Shown piece by piece: positions 40,388-52,162 of a stretch of 64,000 nt of DNA. Every line of letters begins with the position of its first letter. Position 1 is the first letter of the stretch. The DNA is from Glandiceps talaboti. Its lineage: Eukaryota; Hemichordata; Enteropneusta; Spengelidae. The stretch spans positions 11,938,501 to 12,002,500 of the forward strand of contig NC_135553.1 in the NCBI RefSeq assembly GCF_964340395.1, written 5' to 3'. The notes beneath the pieces were generated by a model that did not search any database, had not been told where the DNA came from, and worked only from the letters and a program-made list of their open reading frames with translations. Both the position numbers and the translations under genes were made by a program.

Positions 40388-42530
40388 ATAGTACCATTTA
40401 GTAGGCCTACCCGGGCTACCTACCTACCATTTCACATTTACTTTAATTCTGTTTTCCCCAAAATTTTTTTAATGTAAAAAGGGATCCCCCTGTACAAGGA
40501 GACTTAATCACATATGGTATACTTAACGTATTCGTTAAAATCCCAGGAGCAACTAGTAACACAGTGTTACAAACGACGAGGATATCGGATTTAATCACAT
40601 ACAGCAGGTTGGACAAATAAAAAAAGGTAATAATCTCTTGAAGTAGACACTATGAAGAATTTAGACATAAGATAAAGGTTACAATGTTAGTTTATTTTGT
40701 CCATACTTCCCATTGCATATGAACTATTTCATCTATAATTACTTGCATAAAGTGTATTTCGGAACTACTCGATGATTCTGACAATGTCCGAAAGCGACAC
40801 TGTCAGAATCATGACATCCCGACTTTAATACTGCATGCAAGCAGGACTAGTCCATATATCTATTGACTCGCATTGTATAATGATGACACCATGTTTACAT
40901 GAGAAAGTATGCGGAGCTATCAAGTCTCGGTTACCTTCGAGCATGGGGTGTGTAATATTTCTTAGATTGTTGTTTTCCTGGTCTACAGGCTAAATATAAT
41001 AACCTTTTGACTATATATTCCTACCTGTAGTATTCTTTCTACTAGTAGTATATAGGGATTAATACATGTGTAGCAGCAGGATTCATTCTTAAGAAAACGG
41101 CAGCCTCATCGATGATGCATGGTGGCTCACTTCATGGCTGAGCGAGGGCGAATTATTTTGAACAGATTTATATGTACAATATATACGTCATAAGTACATA
41201 TATACTGTTTTAAAAATGTAAATAAACGTTTTGATTTATTGTTATAATGGCTCGAAAAATGCATCAATTCTGTAAAACGACCATATAACACATGAATGAG
41301 TTGATCGTTGGTGGCGCTCTTCTATTTCTGCTCCGTGCGCGCAATCATGGTATTAATAATAATATTTATGGGTGATACTTCCATGACGCAACTAAGGCGT
41401 AGGTAATGTACAGTCCAGTTATACGACTCATGTCTCACAGTTTTGGGAATTACAGTGAGTAATTGGATACAAAAGATACTGTTTGAACGTTAGTTAAATT
41501 CATAGTTATTTTTTCACAGGGGTGCAAGTAATTCTTTCTTTTTTTGTCCAACAAAAATAAATGTAGCTTCTTCATCAACATGCACACTGTTTTTTATTTC
41601 TCCATACATGTATTCTAACAGATAACGTGACTAGATATTTAAAATCAAAAGTTGACACTGAATCTACAAAACTGTCTCGGCATTACAACTTTTTGAACGG
41701 ACTACTTGCGAATTTAACGTCTTCCCAATGTCAACAAGTAGTCAATATAATAGACCTCTACTGGCCTATACACGTGCACAGTCACTACTTGTCAGAAATA
41801 TTGTGGCAAAGTAGAACGAATAAAGTGAAATTTTGCGTAAATGGTGGGTTTTATATGCCGTAGGATACCATAACAGTGTTCTCCAACTTCTCCCCACTAT
41901 AGAGAAAGTGCAAACACCGTCCTTGCCATCTAGGCTGCCATGCTTGGTAGGTTTCTACCAAAAAGTGTTCCAACATCCTTCAGCTTTAGTAACCTTTGAA
42001 TGACTGACAAAATCATAATAATACTTTCACACGGAAAGAAATGGCTGATCCTCAATGTACATGTGTGTATTAAAGTGTTAAAATAAACATGTCAGAGTTT
42101 GTTCCATTGTTGAAACATGCATATTACATGCTAATCAATATGCAAATTACCATGTTATTCACATGTAAATTAATATGCAAAGTAGTCGCCATCCTTGTAA
42201 TCTACCTGGGGAGAACACTGTCATATGGGCACGAGAAAAACAGTGAGTGTGTCTTATATTCAAACTACATGTATACATAAAATACTTTGTTGATACACAA
42301 CTTCGGTCGTAGGCTTAAAACTTCATACTACAAAACCGATTTGAGCTACAAGTGAATGTGGTCTATGCAACTGGTCTGAATAGAGTATACCGTATAAATC
42401 GTTCTTACCACGCAAGAATCACAGAGTTACGTGGCGTTTTCTAAAACCATTTCTCCAGCTAATAAATTTATGATCGTGTCTGTAAACAGTAAAATGTTAC
42501 CTCTTACAAAAATACACTTTAAATTTCTTG
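40388..42530. other. Intergenic; no supported gene
   Basis: AT-rich, with one 17-bp hairpin (listed separately). The frames at 41627-41863 and 42089-42280 are not recognisable. The 3' UTR of the glycosyltransferase gene presumably occupies the right end. Confidence 0.5.
40772..40812. repeat. 17-bp hairpin, one mismatch
   Basis: ATGATTCTGACAATGTC pairs with GACACTGTCAGAATCAT across a 7-base loop. Confidence 0.8.
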
Positions 42531-44168
42531 CTATGTGCGCTTCTTCTTTTCTAAAAGTGTATTTGAAATGAGTTTTGGAAACCACGATTCAAAGCACTGT
42601 AAATTATTCTTAAAGAGGAGGTGATCTACGTATCTTTGTTTTTCGGACGGATCAATCTCCATACGTCGGTATTTTTCGTAGTTCTTGTTCGTAATTGGAG
42701 CGTGTAGAATTGACACATCGTCACACTGAGCAATGTGAAGTTGACCGATGGTGTCCACGAAGAATTCACGATGACCGATTCGTTCAAACTCGATGTCGAA
42801 GCCACCAGCTTTACGGACGGCGTGTGTCTTGGCCATCCAGAAGTCTGTAACGAGATCTAAGACCTGGCAGTTCGGAAACTCTTCTAACGTTCGGTGTCGC
42901 CAGGACTTTCCCTTGTAAACACAGTTGCCGTCAATACCCTGGTCGTATTTCAAAGTTCTCCAGCAGTTCTCTTTCCCACACGGTCTCACGTGACCGTTTC
43001 TATCCTGTATCATACCAGCAACTAGATCCAACTCAGCAGTAGAGGACTCCAATTTTTGTAACATCAATTCCAGCTTTGTCTTTCCTGTAAACACGAAATC
43101 ATCGTCAACCCAGAGGAAGTACTTGGTCCGAATCTGACTGAGGACCAAATTTTTGCCAGCATTTAAGCCCTCTGCAAAAGGCATTGTATATTGCTTCACG
43201 TGTTGACCATGAATGGTTTCTGGCTTTCTAGAATCGTCTGCGATCACTATCGTCATATTCGGATAAAATTTATTAACGCTTTGGACGAGTTTGTTGACAG
43301 CTTCATAACGTTCAAAAGTTTTCGTCGCAACAGTGACTTTTTGACAAATGTTTTCTTTGGCAGCACTATCGTACAATATCGGCATCACAGAGCGACGAAT
43401 TAGTAAGTTGATTGACACTTCGAAATTCAAGAACGATACGTCAATAACATCTCTTGCCTTTATCGTATATCGCGTGTTATTATAGACAATATGTTCAAGA
43501 AACACGTTGAGAAAATCGATGTTATTGCCTGCACTAATTTCCAACTCGTACGTACCATTGCCTTCTATTTTCACACCTGGCAGATTCTCTCCTCCCAGAG
43601 CTACATACAAAGTACCGAAAAACGATCTTGATTTGAATTTCAGCGAGAAGTCCGCTTTTTCATAATTTTCACCAAGCAGGGCCGTGACGTCAGGATGGAT
43701 ACGCAAACCAACCAATCGCACAGACTCTAACGTCTCTAAAGTTGTACCACTTCCTATGTAACTAATAGGTGATAGTGATTGGCAGACTGCGATTGGTTCC
43801 TTGTTAAATCTGTTCCTCCTTGCCCATTCCATATATTCCTTCCTCTGTCTTTCTCTCGCTGTTCCAGTTAAAGGACCATGTTTTAAATTCTTGGGACAGT
43901 CACACCCAAAACCACCTATCTTCATCATCTTTCTAAACTCTTCTCCTGTTTTTCGCAATGCCTCGTCCATAGATAATTTTAAGGATGTATAAACGGTGTT
44001 TTCTCGTGCATGGCGGTCGTGAGGTTCCCTATCTTCCACTGATGTGTCATCATCACTATGGCAACCGATGCCACTGAACACTATTGCTATGGAAATGAGT
44101 CCAGTGGCAGTGAAGAGGATAAACACAGTTGTAGTTTTCATTCTCTTTGAACGAGTTGTCTGTATCAT
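42531..44168 (-). CDS. B4GALNT1-like beta-1,4-N-acetylgalactosaminyltransferase, type II Golgi membrane protein
   Basis: 545 residues in a single coding exon. Residues about 12-35 are one hydrophobic signal anchor after a short basic tail, giving a type II Golgi topology; a stem and an N-terminal domain of about 240 residues follow. The catalytic part (about 275-530) matches the GM2/GD2-synthase family (CAZy GT12): KVTVATKTFERYE, TIVIADDS near 306-313, then FLWVDDDFVF with the metal-binding Asp triad at 355-357, and a late REFFVDTIGQLHIAQCDD block. Sequons are present at N204, N230 and N304. The family transfers GalNAc from UDP-GalNAc to a galactose-containing acceptor; which acceptor cannot be read from sequence. 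The start lies 5 bases after an acceptor (TTTTTCAG at about 44173-44180), so a non-coding exon upstream is likely. The frame appears intact. Confidence 0.9.
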   Translation of the reverse strand: MIQTTRSKRMKTTTVFILFTATGLISIAIVFSGIGCHSDDDTSVEDREPHDRHARENTVYTSLKLSMDEALRKTGEEFRKMMKIGGFGCDCPKNLKHGPLTGTARERQRKEYMEWARRNRFNKEPIAVCQSLSPISYIGSGTTLETLESVRLVGLRIHPDVTALLGENYEKADFSLKFKSRSFFGTLYVALGGENLPGVKIEGNGTYELEISAGNNIDFLNVFLEHIVYNNTRYTIKARDVIDVSFLNFEVSINLLIRRSVMPILYDSAAKENICQKVTVATKTFERYEAVNKLVQSVNKFYPNMTIVIADDSRKPETIHGQHVKQYTMPFAEGLNAGKNLVLSQIRTKYFLWVDDDFVFTGKTKLELMLQKLESSTAELDLVAGMIQDRNGHVRPCGKENCWRTLKYDQGIDGNCVYKGKSWRHRTLEEFPNCQVLDLVTDFWMAKTHAVRKAGGFDIEFERIGHREFFVDTIGQLHIAQCDDVSILHAPITNKNYEKYRRMEIDPSEKQRYVDHLLFKNNLQCFESWFPKLISNTLLEKKKRT

Positions 44169-44246
44169 ACCTGAAAAAGAAGGAAAATTATGAAAATCTT
44201 ATAAAAATGTCAAATTTTGTTAGATACTGATCATCATGTTATGAAT

Positions 44247-44568
44247 GTTAGATTTTATATAGCGCCCTTCCATATTTTAAATGCATAACTATTACTCATT
44301 ATATGTAATAATCCCATGGTGTGTACCTGGTACCTACAGCGACACGGTTTGAAGCATATAATCCATCGATGTTCCTGTGAGCGCATAGGATTAAAATATT
44401 CACATTGCTACTTCTATCTTCCTACCATGCCAGGTCCCCAATAATTATGCAGCTGGGTAGACTATGGTTAAATTAGGGAAACAGAACAACGAGGTTCGAA
44501 TCTGTAACTCTCAGATTCGAAGTCGAACCCAGATGACTCACTCTAACCATTCGACCATCATGACTCCA
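44247..44568 (-). mobile_element. tRNA-derived SINE upstream of the glycosyltransferase
   Basis: The minus strand starts with a tRNA-like head: A-box-like TGGTCGAATGGTTAGAG and B-box GATTCGAACC (44493-44502). A central body follows with CTGTTTCCCTAATTTAACC and GGGGACCTGGCATGG, and the end is GGGCGCTATATAAAATC, typical of tRNA-SINE 3' tails. Length is about 320 bp. Because the element is oriented with the gene and sits just 5' of the coding exon, it probably lies in its first intron. Confidence 0.75.
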
Positions 44569-46759
44569 TGGGTTATTTACCAATCGATCTCGCCAGGGAT
44601 CTTGTGTTGGTGGGATAATGCCATAAAGCTTTAAGAGCCTCGACTATACCCTATATAGATCATTGTTGCCAAATTAGATCAACTTCTGTAATGTTTTTAT
44701 TTCTTTAAAATTACACTTTAATATATGTCCACTTTTGGACGGATTATGTTTTTGTTACGCAGGTATTGTTCTGTCGGTTTATATCATTGCTAGCAACTAA
44801 ATACTACTTAATAATAATATAGTACTACCTGGTCGATTGTATTTGCCGTCTGAATCAACGTTTTGGATACCTCAGCTACATATGTTTGGAATTATTCTTA
44901 TTGTTCATGGTAGTGCCACAAAGAGCATCTATTGTAATACAAACACAACTATTGTAATACAAACAAAGGCTTTCAATTGTTATTTTAATAGGTTCTGTTA
45001 TACATACAATTGAATTGAATTGAATTAAAATTTATTCCACCTGAAAATGAAAACAAAATATACATCCTTTGAAAGTAATACAAAACAGAACCCAGATGAG
45101 GGCCATGGAAAAAGTTTCCGAGGAACTAATCATAGTCCATGGACCAAACAGTCATGGTTTGAAATTAAGGCAAATTAGGGGTACGAGTTATAACAATAAA
45201 AAATACATTGGTCGAGTCTTGTTGTATGTAAATCATTGTCAGGTTTGCTAGGAGACGAGTAATTTATGTGTAGTCGAAGAGAATAAGAAAGTACCAGACT
45301 GATTGTACTTAATTTTACTGTGATGTGATCAAGCAGTGCAATGTTTTGCTGATCACTTCATCCTGATTTGAACCATGAATGTATAGCCATATTAAAATAT
45401 TTGAACCAACTTTGGAAATACCTGTAAGTGTCATTGGTGGTTGAATTTCGTCGTCGAAGCCACACACCTCCCCTCATACCTGAGAGGTGGACGAAGATCT
45501 CGTCAAGCATCATTTCACAAAACACTAGTACATATATAGTGTGTGTAGAAAAGAGCACGTCTTACGTGTAAGCATCTCCATGCACACACAGACAAAAACA
45601 AGCTACTAGTACCAGTTGTCGCTACCTCGTTGTTAATATTGTCATGTCCATTTTGCGGAAAGCGTCTGACTTAATTAATAAATTAGCTTACCTGACAGGT
45701 GCACAAAAACCTTTGACGTCAACACTCCGATCAGATTGTGCGACACATTTCTGGTCTGTTAAGATAGGAAACGACCCGAAAAATCTTCCCTATATCGATA
45801 CAACTTGATACTTAACTCGTACTCGCAAAACGATCGTCCAAAATGACGCGCGGTAACAGTGACACTTTCATTTTCACGGCCACTAGTATTACGTAATCGT
45901 TGAAGGTGAAGGGTCACCTGAGATGTGTTAAGGAAAGCGCCATCACCGGCATTCATAAGAGAGAAAGAAAAAATGAAAGCCGAGTTGGGTACTGGGTTTG
46001 TACATACTATATACGTATACCACATGTACCACTTTTCGACTAATGTAGACTTCAACATTTGTGTAGTTTGACCCAGGACATGGGGGCACCGGTGGAGGGG
46101 CAACCCAATAGACGACCACCATTCGTATTCAAAGGACACCAAACACAAATTGGACATGTATTCATGAACAAAGTAAAATGAAAAATTGTTGCAACCATAT
46201 GATCGATTGTGTTGACATGTTGTGTAGTGCTTTGCTTTGCTACATTATTGAGTACCTCTGGTGATAGGGTTAAAACACAACTATTATCAGAATGATATGT
46301 TCCCATACAGTTGGTATTAAAATGGGTGTGTGTGGTATGGAAACAGTTTTAGATAGACGTCTCAGAGCTAGCTAGAGGAGCTCGCCAGCTCGGAGGCCTC
46401 AACCATCGTTAGTGATTTTATAACCCCTTCCCACAAGTACACCAACGTTTGACCCCGTACGTATGTTGGACTAGACAGTTTCCACGTTGACGATTTTCAC
46501 ATTTTTCCAGGAGCAGAATGTAGATATTTACACCTGTTGTTTTTTAAAATAAAAATCCCTAAACTGCTTGTGCCAAACCGCCACTACATATCTGTACCAA
46601 TTACAACCATAAGTAATTACCAGGGTCTTTGCTTTGATCATGTAGGGCCCAACCAAGTCAAATCCATTGTACACAAAAAAACTAAACTATGCTACAACTT
46701 GTAAGTACAAGGCTTTCACTAGTAAACAATCATTATTGTAAAATTCAAACGTCGAAAAC
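44569..46759. other. Intergenic or 5' intron; no supported gene
   Basis: A LINE-type tail is present at about 45007-45110 (listed separately). The frames at 45759-46306 are unrecognisable. A non-coding first exon of the glycosyltransferase may lie here. Confidence 0.45.
45007..45110 (-). mobile_element. LINE-like 3' tail
   Basis: On the minus strand AATAAATTTTAATTCAATTC followed by further TTCAA units resembles the tandem tail of the LINE at 40011, with a different repeat word. No reverse transcriptase codons are recognisable in the preceding sequence, so the family is unassigned. Confidence 0.45.
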
Positions 46760-46762
46760 TTA

Positions 46763-47491
46763 AGGCCCGGTTACACGATGCAACTCGACTAGCAACGCAC
46801 CATGCAATTCGTCGCATGCGACGAATTGCATCGTGTACTCGCCTCGTCGCAGGGTCTTGCGACGTTGCAAGGTGCGTCGCAAGGAAACCGACATGTCGGT
46901 TTCCTTGCGACGCGTCGCAAGTTGCTTCTCGAGTTGCACCGTGTAACCACTTCGTCGCGTCGCAAGCAATAACTTAACCTTTGACATATACCTACGTGTC
47001 AAATGACGTTCAATGTTACGGCCGCCATGTTTTTAGTATAAATATTCTATTTCAGCAAGTATTTTTTATATAATTTCGATTTATCACCACGATTACCACT
47101 TATAAATAGTATACAATGTCTATGAATGCTTGATTTCCGCTGAATATCATTTTATTTCCAACTTGAATGCAAGTAGCGACATCGGAAAGATCAACATCGC
47201 CCTAAACGAACTTCGAATTGAATAGAGTTTTACTATCGATACCTCAACAAGTTTTCAGTCATTTTATTCGTAAATATTAGCAATTTCATAGCATTTTTGC
47301 CAAATTCCTGCCGCTAGAAGACTTGACCCTCGATGACCTGTAACTTTTATATATTTACGCATGTGCAACAGTTAGCTCTTGCGACTCACCATGCAACTAG
47401 TTGCATCGTGTACGCGCTCCCGTACGTCGCAGTTGCAAGCCTCGTCGCATGCGACGAATTGCTTCATGAGTTGCATCGTGTAACTGGGCCT
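46763..47491. mobile_element. Non-autonomous PIF/Harbinger-type DNA transposon (MITE), 729 bp
   Basis: Terminal inverted repeats start AGGCCCGGTTACACGATGCA at 46763 and match the complement of the right end (ACTGGGCCT at 47491) at 23 of 24 positions. The element is flanked on both sides by TTA (46760-46762 and 47492-47494), the three-base target duplication typical of PIF/Harbinger. Subterminal regions hold many copies of GTCGCA/TGCGAC-type words, a perfect palindrome TCGTCGCATGCGACGA in both halves, and a perfect 40-bp palindrome at 46874-46913. The middle is AT-rich without a transposase frame, so it would need an enzyme in trans. Confidence 0.88.
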
Positions 47492-47987
47492 TTATACAAC
47501 CTTCCACAGAAATCGAATGTTATTTGTTAAAAAGAAATCTTTTCTAGTGGTAAAATATGAAGTCGTTTAAAAAGATCCATACTGGAAATCCCTTTGGATT
47601 GCATTGCCACGGTAGATATTCAAGACTAGCCCAGAGCCAAAGCCTAAAGTAACCTAGTACTGTGGTATATTTTGACATAAGCTGACTAACGTCGAGAAAT
47701 GTATAAAGATTTCAAACACGACTGATTTTTGGCAAACGCACTACGCTAGCGCTACCGTAGGCAGTTTTGGCGGGAAAAAGCGCTAGTCCGTGCGCGTACT
47801 AAAAATATTTTTTTTTTACTTTTGATATTCTATATCCATCACAAATACCTTGCCTTGCATTTTATTTTACTGTATTAAAAAGTTAAAATTTAGAGAGCGA
47901 AAAGGAACGGACAAAATCACAAGCATACTGATTTGAGCAAGATTAGTTCATAGTAAACGACACGGTAGTTTTGATTAATAGGTAGAT

Positions 47988-48027
47988 AGTTCTCTTTTTG
48001 GAGGATGTGGTGGCCCTGAAAAGGGCC
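47988..48027 (-). terminator. Histone H2B mRNA 3' stem-loop and downstream element
   Basis: On the minus strand GGCCCTTTTCAGGGCC (48012-48027) is the canonical replication-dependent histone stem-loop followed by ACCACA. The purine-rich U7-pairing element AAAGAGA is at 47991-47997. The stop codon is about 30 bases upstream. The transcript is therefore expected to end by histone-type cleavage without polyadenylation. Confidence 0.95.
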
Positions 48028-48057
48028 GTTTGGTTTGTGTATGACATGCATACAAAT

Positions 48058-48793
<736 letters not shown>

Positions 48794-49165
48794 ATGTCTG
48801 GACGTGGAAAAGGTGGCAAAGGCAAGCGTGGCAAGGCAAAGAGCCGTTCAGCTCGTGCAGGTTTGCAGTTTCCAGTTGGCCGTGTTCATCGTTTCCTAAG
48901 GAAGGGCAACTATGCTAACCGTGTCGGCGCTGGTGCTCCAGTCTATCTCGCTGCCGTCATGGAATATCTAGCTGCCGAAATCCTAGAGCTTGCAGGCAAC
49001 GCAGCCCGTGACAACAAGAGAACCAGGATCATCCCCCGTCACTTGCAGTTAGCAGTAAGAAACGACGAAGAGCTGAACAGACTTTTGGGTGGTGTAACTA
49101 TTGCCCAGGGTGGTATATTGCCAAACATCCAGGCAGTACTCTTGCCAAAGAAAAGCAAGAAGTAA
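48794..49165 (+). CDS. Histone H2A, replication-dependent
   Basis: 123 residues, intronless. The fold is canonical: [20 protein letters not shown] at 22-41, the acidic patch residues E57, E62, E65, D91, E92 and E93, and the docking segment [20 protein letters not shown]. The C-terminal tail is short, ending at LLPKKSKK, with the ubiquitylatable pair K119/K120; there is no SQ motif, so it is not H2A.X, and the fold sequence does not look like H2A.Z. The N-tail is Gly/Lys-rich like that of its H2B partner. It forms the H2A-H2B dimer with the divergent neighbour. The ATG fits 67 bases downstream of the TATA box. Confidence 0.98.
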   Translation: MSGRGKGGKGKRGKAKSRSARAGLQFPVGRVHRFLRKGNYANRVGAGAPVYLAAVMEYLAAEILELAGNAARDNKRTRIIPRHLQLAVRNDEELNRLLGGVTIAQGGILPNIQAVLLPKKSKK

Positions 49166-49196
49166 ATTGTGTGCTTTTTGCATACGCAAACAAAAC

Positions 49197-49236
49197 GGCC
49201 CTTTTCAGGGCCACCACATACTCCAAAAAGAGAACT
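49197..49236 (+). terminator. Histone H2A mRNA 3' stem-loop and downstream element
   Basis: GGCCCTTTTCAGGGCC at 49197-49212 followed by ACCACA, with the U7-pairing core AAAGAGA at 49227-49233. The stem begins about 30 bases after the stop, the same distance as for H2B. Confidence 0.95.
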
Positions 49237-49749
49237 ACCAAACCAACCCGATAAAAAAAGGCTTGGCCCGTTTTTGATAACGTCCCCACTTGAAAATATG
49301 GGATACATGAAGTAAAATTAGGTATTTCGATGAAATACAATTTAAAATGCCAAACAAGTAAAAAAACAAAATGAAAAAAGTTTGTATTGTACATGTATGT
49401 CATACATGAAGTGATCTGCATCGCACAAGTTGGGTGGATTTTTTCTGCTTACTTCATACTTGCCAAAAATGCAGTAATTATTTACGTGGACCCCTCACAA
49501 CCCATGGAATGTTAAGAGCTAGTAGTAGTTCAATTTTAACCAAAACGGCAAAAGTAGCAAAATTTTGAAAAGGGGATATTTATATTTTAATTATTCTGAT
49601 TATACCACGACTTGGCCAATCAGAGGCCTTGATTTCAGTTGGTTATATGGAGCCATAATCGCACTCTTTCTTAGGGCTGTGACATATATATGATCCCCTT
49701 GATCCAATCACACCGTAGTATAAGTAAGATAGCCAACTCGTTTGGTAAA

Positions 49750-49780
49750 GGTTATGTGCCTCGTTTATTGGCACATAACC
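49750..49780. repeat. 11-bp perfect hairpin
   Basis: GGTTATGTGCC (49750-49760) pairs with GGCACATAACC (49770-49780) over a 9-base loop. Confidence 0.8.
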
Positions 49781-49995
49781 CTCCCGAACTCTTTGCAGCG
49801 ATGAAAGTCCTATCCTATAAGTTATTTGATGACGTCATACAACACTGCAATCATTGTGTATCTAGGACTCTTGCTCATGCAAGATTGCACTCATAATCTG
49901 TGTTTACACATATTGCTGTATGAACATAGACATTTAAATGTTTGAGACATGCACACACTAAATGATATTCAAAGTGAAAGCAAAACTTGACAAAC

Positions 49996-50069
49996 TCATC
50001 TACACCTGTGGTGGACTTACCAGTCTGAACATCAGACTGGTCAAAAAGTCCACAGGTGTGCGTAGATGA
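49996..50069. repeat. 74-base foldback hairpin
   Basis: TCATCTACACCTGTGG at the left pairs with CCACAGGTGTGCGTAGATGA at the right, and inside it ACCAGTCTGA pairs with TCAGACTGGT around a 3-base loop. There are a few bulges but the stem is nearly continuous. Confidence 0.8.
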
Positions 50070-50552
50070 AAGTAGCGTCTCAAAAGTTTAAATACCTATG
50101 GTGACTAACTTTGACATATTTTTTGGATTTAAGCCATATGAGCATTCTAGCCAGAGACAAATAAAGACATGAAATTATCAATTTGTTCAATTCTTTATTG
50201 TGTACATTATTGGGTGTATTCAGGCTAGGCTTTGCTTGTTGAAAATAACATTTATTTGTTTGTTTGCATCTTGCTGACAATAGAGTTGTCAAAGAAAGGT
50301 CCACTCGTTTTCACAATACAAGTTGCGAGAGATGCATATATTGAAACCTACCCGTTGCGCATGCGGGTGGAAGATGACCGTACCAGTACCAGACCGTACC
50401 AAGGAGACACAATGAAAGTGAGACCGGGGTGCATACAACTGGGCATTGAAAAGAACTCATGTGTGGACGACATGCTTGCATAGCGCATACACCGTGTAAC
50501 AGATTCATGCAAATAAGATGTATAAGGAGAACCAGTGTGTAATGATATCGCA

Positions 50553-50660
50553 ATTTTATTTATTTATTTATTTATTTATTCATTTTATTTACTGTTTGAA
50601 TCAGGCTCGAGGCCCATAATAACATGCAAAAAAGTAATGACAAAAAATCAATAGAGAATA
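50553..50660 (-). mobile_element. LINE-like 3' end with TTTA/TAAA tail
   Basis: On the minus strand GTTATTATGGGCCTCGAGCC is followed by TGATTCAAACAGTAAATAAA and then a run of AAAT units (50553-50590). The order, a short conserved 3' UTR then a tandem tail, resembles the LINE end at 40011. No coding remnant is visible. Confidence 0.5.
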
Positions 50661-51247
50661 TATCATTCCAATATACAATACATACACACAATATACATGT
50701 GTCCACAATATACATGTGTCCATCCATGAATAGACACACTGTATATAGACATTGGTCATTGCGACTGTCTGCCACTCTCTACCTCTGAAAGTTGTATCTC
50801 AGACCGCTAAATAGTTAGTGGTCTGAGGTTGTATACACATTTCCGGACAAGTTCACCAAAAGACGAAAGTGACTAAGAAACAAACACAACTTATAATGCA
50901 CCAACTGGACAGAAAAAAATGTTCTAAAACAATTATTGTATGCAACTCAAACTTTGTTGTATGTTTTACTACAAATTATATATGCAATAACAGTTGAAAG
51001 GGGGCATAATATATAAACGTATAAGCTTATCAAGTGTCCGAATAACGGTTTCAGAAAAGAATGATTGTCATTTTAGCCTGGTGAAGAAACTAACTGCGAC
51101 TGTCTTACAGCTCTGTATGTAACAGGTACACTGACGGGATCTCGCTTGGTAAATGATTCACACTGACACTGCATCAGACAGCCTTTTATTCACCGTCCCA
51201 TTCATTTGGTTGGACTCTCCAAATCCCCAAATATTGTCCGATAAATT

Positions 51248-51997
51248 TCAACTGCTAAATATCTTGATGTGCTTCTTGATTTTCTTCCTACAAAGTGGAC
51301 ATCGTTTGACTTTCCTGGCACAATGTGAACACAGACAAAGATGGCGACATGGTCCAGTCACAATAGTCCTCTCCCTTTCCATACAAATGATACAACAATT
51401 ACCGTCCATTACTTTTCCGCCATCTTCATCGTCTTCATCTTCCGATGAATCGCTCTCTGTCATTTTTTCAAGACAATTTTCGAGGTGCCGAATCTTCCTT
51501 CGTTGATTTTCGACATCTCGCCATAACCTTGTATTTTCATGAGCCAAATAATGCTTGTCCATCTCTAAACTAACTACAAGTTGACGGAAGTTGTCATTTT
51601 GCTGACCGGTGGCTTCCTTTTCTGTTAATTCCAATTCGAAAGAGATCTTCATCTGGTCGAACTGGTCTCTTTCCCATTCCCTCTTATCATGGAGTTCATG
51701 GTGTCTGATGAGGAGAACGGCAAATGACGTAATAGAAATAGAAATCGTGGAATACAGGAGGATCGTAAGATGAGGTTCGTCAACACAATACGGTAAAACG
51801 ACATACAGGAGTACAGCTAACGTCACTGCAAACCCGACTCTTTCTGTTACTATAGCTTCCTGCTTGCTGAACACAAAATATGGCAATCGAAGTTCTTCGT
51901 GGTTACATGTTAATATTTGGTCCTTCGAGATATCATCAGCGTCGCTCTTCGTGCAAAGTGGGTTTATAATGGAATCTCCAGACATGACTTGTTCCAT
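51248..51997 (-). CDS. Membrane-anchored C-terminal RING (C3HC4) E3 ubiquitin ligase-like protein, copy 1
   Basis: 249 residues, single coding exon. Two hydrophobic segments (about 54-72 and 77-97) sit close together and form a likely membrane hairpin. A coiled coil covers about 100-179, an acidic linker (TESDSSEDEDDEDGG) 180-194, and a RING ends the protein: C202, C205, C217, H219, C223, C226, C233, C236. The RING near the extreme C-terminus followed by KIFSS is the arrangement of MUL1-like ligases (Pfam zf-C3HC4_3 type); the rest does not resemble MUL1. An AATAAA signal lies 57 bases past the stop (51185-51190), so this is a polyadenylated gene. A paralogue lies about 10 kb to the right in the same orientation. 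The substrate is unknown. Confidence 0.88.
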   Translation of the reverse strand: MEQVMSGDSIINPLCTKSDADDISKDQILTCNHEELRLPYFVFSKQEAIVTERVGFAVTLAVLLYVVLPYCVDEPHLTILLYSTISISITSFAVLLIRHHELHDKREWERDQFDQMKISFELELTEKEATGQQNDNFRQLVVSLEMDKHYLAHENTRLWRDVENQRRKIRHLENCLEKMTESDSSEDEDDEDGGKVMDGNCCIICMERERTIVTGPCRHLCLCSHCARKVKRCPLCRKKIKKHIKIFSS

Positions 51998-52054
51998 GGC
52001 GTAAATTTAAACCCTACGACTATCGGTATACCTGTTGATACCTGTTGGGATGGT

Positions 52055-52162
52055 GTGAACGTCTTGCTGACTGAGCTGGTTCTGTGATGACAGTAAGAGA
52101 ACATACCAATATTTATAGAGATATCCAGACGCCTCCATGTCTGCATGTATACCATAATTTTA
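52055..52162 (-). promoter_or_regulatory. Core promoter and 5' UTR of RING copy 1, duplicated
   Basis: The minus strand has TATAAAT at 52111-52117, about 115 bases before the ATG. The block is nearly identical to 62509-62617 in front of copy 2, including GAGATATCCAGACGCCTCCA-type sequence around the TATA box (read on the plus strand). Sequence beyond it is not shared. Confidence 0.75.

Larger units (their letters stand above)
49237..51184. other. Intergenic; hairpins and a LINE tail, no supported gene
   Basis: Two hairpins and a TTTA microsatellite with LINE-like sequence are listed separately. A palindromic CRE word TGACGTCA is at 49830-49837 without a nearby gene on either side. No open frame here is recognisable. 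Confidence 0.5.

Noticed and set aside
44485-44570. Functional tRNA gene
   Set aside because: The A- and B-box-like words are present but the acceptor stem does not close, and the sequence continues into a SINE body.
46760-47002. Arg/Leu-rich frame inside the Harbinger element
   Set aside because: It is created by palindromic subterminal GTCGCA words, not by a transposase.
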